DNA of 64,000 nt from Rhododendron vialii (taxonomy: Eukaryota; Streptophyta; Magnoliopsida; Ericales; Ericaceae). Below, piece by piece: positions 57,669-64,000 of this stretch. How positions within the stretch are numbered: the first letter of the stretch is position 1; every line of letters starts with the position of its first letter. The position numbers were made by a program, and so were the translations under genes. The notes beneath the pieces are model-generated. The model was not told the origin of the DNA. It did not search any database and saw only the letters and a program-made list of their open reading frames with translations. Location of the stretch: positions 36,485,501 to 36,549,500 of the forward strand of contig NC_080567.1 in assembly GCF_030253575.1 (NCBI RefSeq). The letters run 5' to 3'.

Positions 57669-59600
57669 AAAGTTGCTTCTGCCGTGAAGAATTACTTTTG
57701 GCCGCAAAGAATTACTCCTGGACTCAAAGAATTACTCTTTGACCGCGATGAATTATTCATGGCTGTAGAGACCCGCATTTTTTCGAAATTTGTTTTAAAA
57801 GTTTGATTAATGTTAGAATATGGAATAAAAGAGTGATTTATTGAATAATTTGAATTGGGTTTAATGTGTTAGGATTGTATTTGAAGGAGTGTTTGTGCAA
57901 TTTACATATATGCTAGTATGTAAGGTGTGTGTGTGTGTTATAGGAGATAAATCTCCCATCTCCTATCTCTCTCTCTCTCTCTCCCGACGCCTCCCCCTCT
58001 CTCTCGGCTCTCTTTTCACTCTCACTCTCTCTCTTGAAAAACTTCACTCAAGGCTCGAAACCCACAAAGTTTAACCTTCATTCCACACTCTAGATGTGAT
58101 TTTAAGCTCGGGGTTCGTTGGTTGAAGCTCGGAAAGAAGTATTCTTTGAGGAATTCAAATTTCAAGTTCTAGGGCTCGATCGATTGGGCTTGGATCTTCG
58201 TTTTTGTTCATTGAGCTAGGGATTTCTTGCTTTTCTCTATGCGTATATGAGTTGATTGTGTGCTTGAATCATGCCTTGATTCGTTGTTGTTGTTGAGGTT
58301 TTACCTTTTGAAGTGAGAATTCGTCAAAAAATTCCGGGGTATTGATACCCCAGCCTTCTCTGGACCAGCAGTCGCCCAGGTATCGATACCTCATTTTGGG
58401 ATATTCTGGACTGTTTTCACATGTTTTGCTCTTCTCATGCTCGTTTGAACCCCGATCACTTTTAGCGCTCGCTAAGCACCTTTGAATCACTTCTAGACTT
58501 GCTTGTTGGTATCTTGAATGGTTCATTGATCTCTCGAATCTCTTTGATCCTCGTTGGAAGATAAGAACATGTTGAACTTAATGAACTTGGTGTTCGTTGG
58601 TTGTTCTTGCTTTAGATTGATTTAGAGAACATATGCGGCATGTTGACATGATCGTGCTTGAGTTGATAAATGTGGAACTTGAGGTTATTAAAGATTGAGA
58701 AATGGTTAACTTGAATGATTACGAAGGAACGATACGAAGAAAGCCACGGATCCACTGTAAGGTGTGATGCCGAAAAATGGGACGCACGGGGTCCCGAATG
58801 CCCGGAAGAGCACAAGAAAGCCACGGATCAACCATTGGGTGTGATGCCGGAATGAACATAGGACACACGGGGTCCCGAATGCGCAAAAATGAGATCCAAA
58901 CACATAACTTAACACATATGATGAACTTTGGAGGTTATTACATTACTTGTAGTTGAATAGAGTTGGCTTTCACGGTTCATGTCCTTATTGTCTACCATAT
59001 GGAAATCTTGTTGTTGCTTATGTTCCTCTCGGTGCATTGATCATCTCATTTGCTTATAGTTTGAGCATAGTAATCTCTACTGGACTAGTGTAGCTCAACC
59101 TATCATCATTTTCAGGTACACCGCAAGGGCATTGATTTTGGAGTGCATGGAGTGCTTATTTGACATAATATCTTTAGAGAGCCGATATCGAGGAGTTGTT
59201 CTAGCATCTTTTGCATACGCCCTTTTGAAAAGATGCAATTGTAACTTTATTTGAACTCTTTTGACTTTGGAAATCATGTAATTGCTAAACTTATCGTCTT
59301 TGACTTATTTTGGAAATTTAGTCGAGGTCTCCTTTTAAACTTAAACTTTTTCTCTCGGATAAATTAGGGGAAACATTTTGGGGTATTAAGATGTATTATT
59401 GCGTTAGACTTTTATTGGGAATGCTATTATTATTATGTTGAAAATCCAGGATGTGAAAATGGCCGCGTAGAATTACTCCTGACCGCGAAGAATTACTATT
59501 GGCTGCAAAGAATTACTCATGGCCGCAAAGAATTACTTCTGGCTGCACAAAATTACTCTTTGCTGCCAACCGCAATTCTTGGCGGCCAAAAGTAATTAAA
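57669..59600. repeat. Minisatellite of about 22 bp, split by an insertion
   Basis: Units of the type TGGCCGCAAAGAATTACTCC occur at 57669-57763 and continue at 59459-59600, about ten units in total with diverged ends. The LTR-like insertion at 57764-59458 separates the two halves. The array stops directly upstream of the pararetrovirus remnant. Confidence 0.85.
57764..59458. mobile_element. 1695-bp LTR-like insertion (probable solo LTR), 5-bp TSD
   Basis: Starts TGTAGAGACCCGCA, a usual start of plant Gypsy LTRs, and ends GGATGTGAAA (a decayed CA end). ATGGC is duplicated at 57759-57763 and 59459-59463 and joins the interrupted minisatellite when the insert is removed. Inside are a CT-rich region near 57965-58035, a palindrome GGTATCGATACC near 58377, and a duplicated AGCCACGGATC module at 58741 and 58817. 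No coding domain. Confidence 0.78.
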
Positions 59601-59613
59601 TAATCCATATTAT

Positions 59614-60018
59614 TTGAATATCATTAATGATGTGGTTTACCAGAAATGGCATATAAGAATAAATTTAGTTATTCAAAAAGAATACACTATCAGTAATATT
59701 ATTGCTCTAGTTGATAGTGGTGCGGATATGAATTGTATTCAAGAAGGTTTAGTTCCAACCCAATATTTTGAGAAAACTTCTCAAAGTCTCACTAATGCTA
59801 GTGGTTCTAAAATGATAATCAAATATAAGCTCAATAATGTTTATGTTTGTAATCAAGGTGCTTGTTTGGAGACAACTTTTCTTTGTATAAGAAATCTCCA
59901 GCAGCATTTAATCTTAGGCACTCTTTTCTTAGGCATGTTAATGCCTATGCAAATCAGTACTACTGGGATAACAACCCATATCGATGGCCATGAGATTTAT
60001 TTCTTCCCCTACTTATAA
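59614..60018 (+). pseudogene. Pararetroviral aspartic protease region
   Basis: A 134-codon open stretch with the active-site motif DSGAD at 59713-59727 and ILGT near 59919. It belongs to the polyprotein; the frame is lost at the stop at 60016-60018, and the next polyprotein stretch is in another frame (59984-60169). No independent start is implied. Confidence 0.8.
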
Positions 60019-60169
60019 AGAGATTAATGATATTAAGAGGAAAATTTCTAATAAGGATAAACAAATAAATTTCTTTCAAACAGAAATTCAAATTATGGGT
60101 ATTGAAGAAACTTTACAAAAGTCTTTCATGAGGGAAAAAATTATCTCTAATAGAGAAAGATTTCAATAA

Positions 60170-61019
60170 GGAAATCTGTACTGATATCCCTACTGCTTTT
60201 TGGGATAGAAAGAAATATATTGTTTCATTACCTTATGAAAAAGATTTTGATGAATGTAAAATCCCTACTAAGGCTAGGCCTTATCATATGAAACAAGAGT
60301 ATCTAACAATGTGTCAAAATGAAAAAAATTTGCACAAAAAACAATTGATTAGGAAAAGTTACTCTCCTTGGAGCTGCACAACTTTTTATGTTAACAAGAA
60401 TGCTGAAAAGGAAAGAGGTGTTCCTAGACTGGTAATAAACTATAAGCCTCTTAATGAGGTATTAATGTGGATTAAATATCTAACCCCTAATAAAAAGGAT
60501 TTATTAGATAGACTAAACAAAACAGTCATTTTTTCTAAATTTGATCTGAAATCAGGATATTGGCATATTCAAATTAAGGAATCTAATCGCTACAAAACAG
60601 CTTTTACCGTACCATTTGGTTGTTACTAATGGAATGTAATGCTTTTTGGTCTGAAGAATGCACCTTCAGAGTTTCAAAATATTACGAATGATATTTTTTA
60701 TCCTTATGCTGAATTTACAATTTGTTACATCGATGATGTTTTAATTTTCTCTCAGAACATAGACCAGCATATTAAACAATATTTAAGAATTTTTAAAGAT
60801 ATTATTAAAAGAAATGGTCTAGTGGTTTCTGCTCCTAAAATGAAATCATTCCAGACAAATGTCCGGTTTTTAGGTCATAATATTCACCAAGGAAAAATTG
60901 TCCTTATTGACAAGAACATAGAATTTGCTTCTAAATTTTCAGATGAAATAAGAGAGAAAACTCAATTGCAAAGGTTTACAGGAAGTCTCAATTATATAGG
61001 AGATATTATAAAGAATTAG
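60170..61019 (+). pseudogene. Pararetroviral reverse transcriptase region
   Basis: Carries the finger/palm motifs VINYKPLNEVL, FSKFDLKSGYWHI, FGLKNAPSEFQ and the catalytic YIDD box at 60726-60737, then FLGHNI. It is broken by a TAA at 60627-60629 in the palm and by a TAG at 61017-61019, after which the reading frame changes. A working enzyme is not encoded. Confidence 0.85.
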
Positions 61020-61164
61020 CCCAGAATTTAGCCCCCTTATACGAGAGACTCAGAAAGAATCCTCCACCTTGGACAAAGCGTCATACTAAGGCTGTCCAAA
61101 AAATCAAGTTGAAAGTAAAACAACTTCCTTGTTTAGCTATTGCTAATCTAGAATGACTAAAAAT

Positions 61165-61551
61165 AGTAGAAATAGAAACTTCTAATATTGGCTATGGTGG
61201 CATTTTAAAACAGTATAACCAAAACACTTTCAAAGAGGAATTGGTTAGATTTACTTCTGGAATTTTTAAGAATGCTCAAACTAATTATAGCACAATAAAG
61301 AAAGAAATTCTTTATATTGTTAAATGCATAAACAAATTCTAGGATGATTTGTTGAACCAACGTTTCCTTCTTAAAGTAGTTTGCAATGCAGCAAAACAGG
61401 TTTTAAAACAAGATATTAAAAACCTTGCTTCAAAGCAAATATTTGCTAGATGGCAGTTTGAATTGTCGGCATTTGATTTTGATATTGAATATATAAAAGG
61501 AGAAAATAATTCTCTCATTGATTTTCTTACTCGTGAATTTTTACAGGGATA
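61165..61551 (+). pseudogene. Pararetroviral RNase H region
   Basis: Reads IGYGGILKQ, NYSTIKKEIL and, after a TAG at about 61340-61342, the closing block IFARWQFELSAFDFDIEYIKG to FLTREFLQG and a stop. The first catalytic aspartate position of RNase H (normally D-A-S before the GYGG strand) reads E-T-S, so the active site seems damaged as well. Confidence 0.8.
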
Positions 61552-61554
61552 AAT

Positions 61555-61928
61555 AGAATTAATTGGAAGACTTGATGTAACTCATCAAATAAGATTTTGG
61601 AAAGATTGTATAAACGATGTTCGTGCTAGACGTCTTAATATGCCTCATAATTCGTACAGAGTTAATTTGATTATCTATCAAAGAAAGATTGCTGAACTAC
61701 AACAACAATTAAATGTTTTAGCTGCCTAATAAAATGGTTCTTAGTAGAATTGAAATCATTCAAGCAATCAGATATTGGAAAAATTGGATAAAATATCTGA
61801 ATAGTATTCCTGATATGTCAATTAATGTATGCAAGATCAATTTGGCATTATACAGGCGGCGAATTGCCGAGTTAGAAGAACAATTATGTATCTTGGTTGC
61901 TTATGGCACATCCTCTAATGGAGGATAA
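61555..61928 (+). pseudogene. Two related small coiled-coil frames downstream of the polymerase
   Basis: The stretch 61555-61729 ends in RKIAELQQQLNVLAA; the next frame 61734-61928 (64 aa) contains RRRIAELEEQLCIL. Both also share an R-x-W-K-x-W/C-I type segment, so they look like an internal duplication. The function is unknown to me. The first lacks a start codon. Confidence 0.5.
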
Positions 61929-62235
61929 CTTGGAAGGTTTTCTTAAAAAAGCATGCCCCTCAATTGGCAGATAAGAGACTAAAAAATTTTAATCACAAAG
62001 GACCAAAAATTCAGAAACGTCATGAGAAATCTAGCTCAAGTCAATAAAGAACAAAATTTTTACAGATACCTCCCAACAAGATTCTACTTAAAAAGATGGG
62101 CAAATGCTAGAAAAGCCTTTAACCAATTTTATGATGAATATGGTTATTCGGATTCAGATGAAGATGACGAAATAACCAATAATTATCATGATAAAAGACT
62201 TTAGCAAATACAGAGTAAACTGAATATTTTGGCTG

Positions 62236-63305
62236 GTGCTTGATTTTGCAGCTAGCATGAATCGACCTCCAAATAAAGGACGAGGATGGGGTAATAATTC
62301 TCGTGGTAGGGGTAAGCCAAGAGTTACCCAAGCAGATGTGGAAACCTACTTAAAGGCTCAGAAAATTCAATTTCATTCCCTTCAAGATGCAACTTCAGCA
62401 TCATCATCATCACTTTCAATCAAGGAAGTGGTCCAATCAGAAGAAGTTTTCAAATCTTCAAAAACAATTGAGACAATTATGATCCTGGAATCACAAGATG
62501 AACAATGGAAGGATGATCCTTGGGAAATTAAGCCCCGATATCTGGATACAATGAGTTATCCAATTTCAGAGGGGAAATACAGATACATATATGAAGCAAT
62601 GCTTACAGAATTTGGTTCAGTGGTAATTACCCACACACATGACAACAAAACTGGTAAAAAAAATAGTCCAATCAGCTATAGTAAAGCCATAATTAAAATG
62701 GTGATGCCAGTTCATGGGTGGGGAATTCACCCACAAAAATTAAAATCTTTGTCAATCCGAACTGAAAATGGGATATCAGTAATTCAATATAATTACTGGG
62801 ATTACATAGAAGCCTGGACAAAAGCTTTTTACTACCAGAATCAGAAAAGAAAATACTCATGATTTTTTAAATTATGCCCCAATCTTATTGGGTAGAATGA
62901 TTTTCCAAATTGGTTTATTATCTGGTGGTCTAAACCCCAACCGGACTATCTTTCGCAAGAAATATAGAAGGAAATGGAATCCTTTATTCAATATCATCCT
63001 CAATTAAAGGAAAATAATACTTCGGAAGGAAAAGCATTCCTTTTTTTTATGGCAACTTTCGGAATTCCCTGGATTTGGAGATGGAATGTCTACTATAAGC
63101 ATAATAATCTGGGATTGCCTATACTTTAGAGAATTTTTCAGTACAGATGGTGGAAGTCCGTTAATATTGAGGAGACTATTTTGACAATTAAGTCAAAAAC
63201 CCAGGAGATGAAACAACAATTAAAGCAACAGGAAAAATCTTTTATCAAGAAGGGAAACTTAAATAGGGGTCATCTCCTATATAGATACTTATGTCCTAAT
63301 CCTTA
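62236..63305 (+). pseudogene. Downstream viral ORF (Florendovirus ORF2-like), interrupted
   Basis: The open part 62236-62862 (208 codons) starts near MNRPPNKGRGWGNNSRGRGK, a basic Gly/Arg-rich segment suggestive of nucleic-acid binding, followed by a Ser-rich linker and an acidic WKDDPWEIKPRYLD. It is stopped by a TGA at 62860-62862; related sequence continues in another frame (ending near IIL at 63003) and again to about 63305 (FGIPWIWRWNV), with a TAG near 63128. I know of no assigned function for this ORF in the family. Confidence 0.6.
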
Positions 63306-63310
63306 GGAGT

Positions 63311-64000
63311 TTGAAAACTTATGTTGTCATCCTGAAATTTAAATAATATACATCTTACCCTTAATATTTGGTTTACCATGTTTTTTCTTTAAACAAATTT
63401 GAATAGATAATATCTCATAACTATCAGAAAAAATTGTTTGGTGGAGGTCCTGTTTTCATTAGAATTGGCTATAGATAATTATTACCCCTTTATACACGTT
63501 TATTTTGTTTGCACAGGTGTCCCACCATCCCATTTGCTTTCCACTTTCTCCATCCTCATCATTCAAAACAGGGGAAAGTATCCATTTTACTCTTCACTTT
63601 CCACATCCTCATCCTTCAAAACGAAAAAAGGACAGTAGGTCCGTTCGGCGAGCCCCATTGGTCCACTTTCCCCATCCTTTTCCGTTCGAAACAAAAAAAT
63701 AAAGAAGGAAACCGAAACGGCGAGCTCCCTTTTTGCTTGTAGCTCGTTCCGTGACAAAAAAATCCAAAAGGAAACTACCGCTGACCTCCAAATCCAAGTG
63801 ATAAGCTTCGACGGCGGCGGACAGCGGGCTGAGGTGGTGGATGAGATTCACGAGGCGGCTGGCACTTGGGGGTTTTTCTAGATCTGAACCATGCATGTCG
63901 TACATTTTTCCCCCTAATAAATGAGTGTCAAACGTTGAGTTGATGAACGGCGAAGTTTGACTCTCTATTGGTTCTTGTCCTCAATGGGTTTTTCCAGATC
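63311..64000. other. Right edge of window, unassigned
   Basis: Two imperfect direct repeats of a CACTTTC..CATCCTCATC..TTCAAAAC block lie near 63538-63620. No supported gene. Frames at 63438-63905 overlap on both strands and match nothing I recognise. Confidence 0.4.

Larger units (their letters stand above)
59601..63310 (+). mobile_element. Endogenous pararetrovirus fragment (Caulimoviridae, Florendovirus-like)
   Basis: The order is aspartic protease, reverse transcriptase, RNase H, then two small coiled-coil frames and a separate downstream ORF with a basic Gly/Arg-rich N-terminus. There is no integrase and no LTR pair, which separates it from Gypsy elements. The sequence style (IFARWQ...IEYIKGENNSL..FLTREF at the RNase H end) and the extra downstream ORF fit Florendovirus-like endogenous viruses. 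Movement and capsid regions expected upstream are absent, so the copy is partial. Every large frame carries stops or frameshifts; the copy is defective. Confidence 0.85.

Noticed and set aside
57764..59458. LTR of the viral element at 59601
   Set aside because: It has its own 5-bp target duplication and interrupts the minisatellite, so it is an independent later insertion. Caulimovirids have no LTRs.

Overview
This window is nuclear DNA from a flowering plant, most likely a eudicot. It is AT-rich, the genes have many exons with plant-type GT-AG introns, CT/GA microsatellites sit beside several gene starts, and transposon remnants are dense. I cannot name the species. There is no bacterial, organellar, rRNA or CRISPR signal.

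Left part (1-24 kb). Three diverged copies of a multi-kilobase tandem repeat (1-3237, 5287-9540, 9541-16040) surround a small PADRE/DUF4228 gene (3819-4463). The third copy carries a nested pair of DNA transposons (11087-12660) and a 1985-bp TG..CA element that looks like a solo LTR (13457-15441). The second copy carries a 435-bp foldback element with a perfect 9-bp target duplication (8457-8891). Two closely related PADRE genes (18210-18629 and 22712-23116) follow, with a PIF/Harbinger-like element and a foldback element between them.

Centre (24-56 kb). Four conserved genes all lie on the minus strand: PDV2 (plastid division; two exons and a 5.3-kb intron carrying a dead LINE and a hAT-type MITE), an ARIADNE RBR ubiquitin ligase close to ARI2, an EEF1AKMT4/METTL-type methyltransferase, and TIC62 (plastid NAD(P)-binding protein that anchors ferredoxin-NADP reductase). 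I joined the exons by hand. Each chain keeps frame from ATG to stop and has a length normal for its family (300, 585, 259 and 527 aa). PDV2 next to ARI2 matches the order I recall in Arabidopsis (At2g16070 and At2g16090).

The most striking structure is at the TIC62 3' end. The last two exons, which encode the FNR-binding SPYAxYEDLKPPTSP-type repeats, are present three times over about 8 kb (blocks C, B, A), together with a long-inverted-repeat transposon full of GC-rich palindromes. All introns here are phase 2 and cut the repeat motif itself, so the cassettes can be added or skipped without losing frame. Block C completes the standard gene, block B is intact and could act as an alternative 3' end, and block A is broken.

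Right part (57-64 kb). A 22-bp-type minisatellite is split by a 1695-bp LTR-like insertion with a 5-bp target duplication. It abuts a decayed endogenous pararetrovirus (Caulimoviridae, Florendovirus-like) with protease, reverse transcriptase, RNase H and a second ORF, all interrupted by stops or frameshifts.
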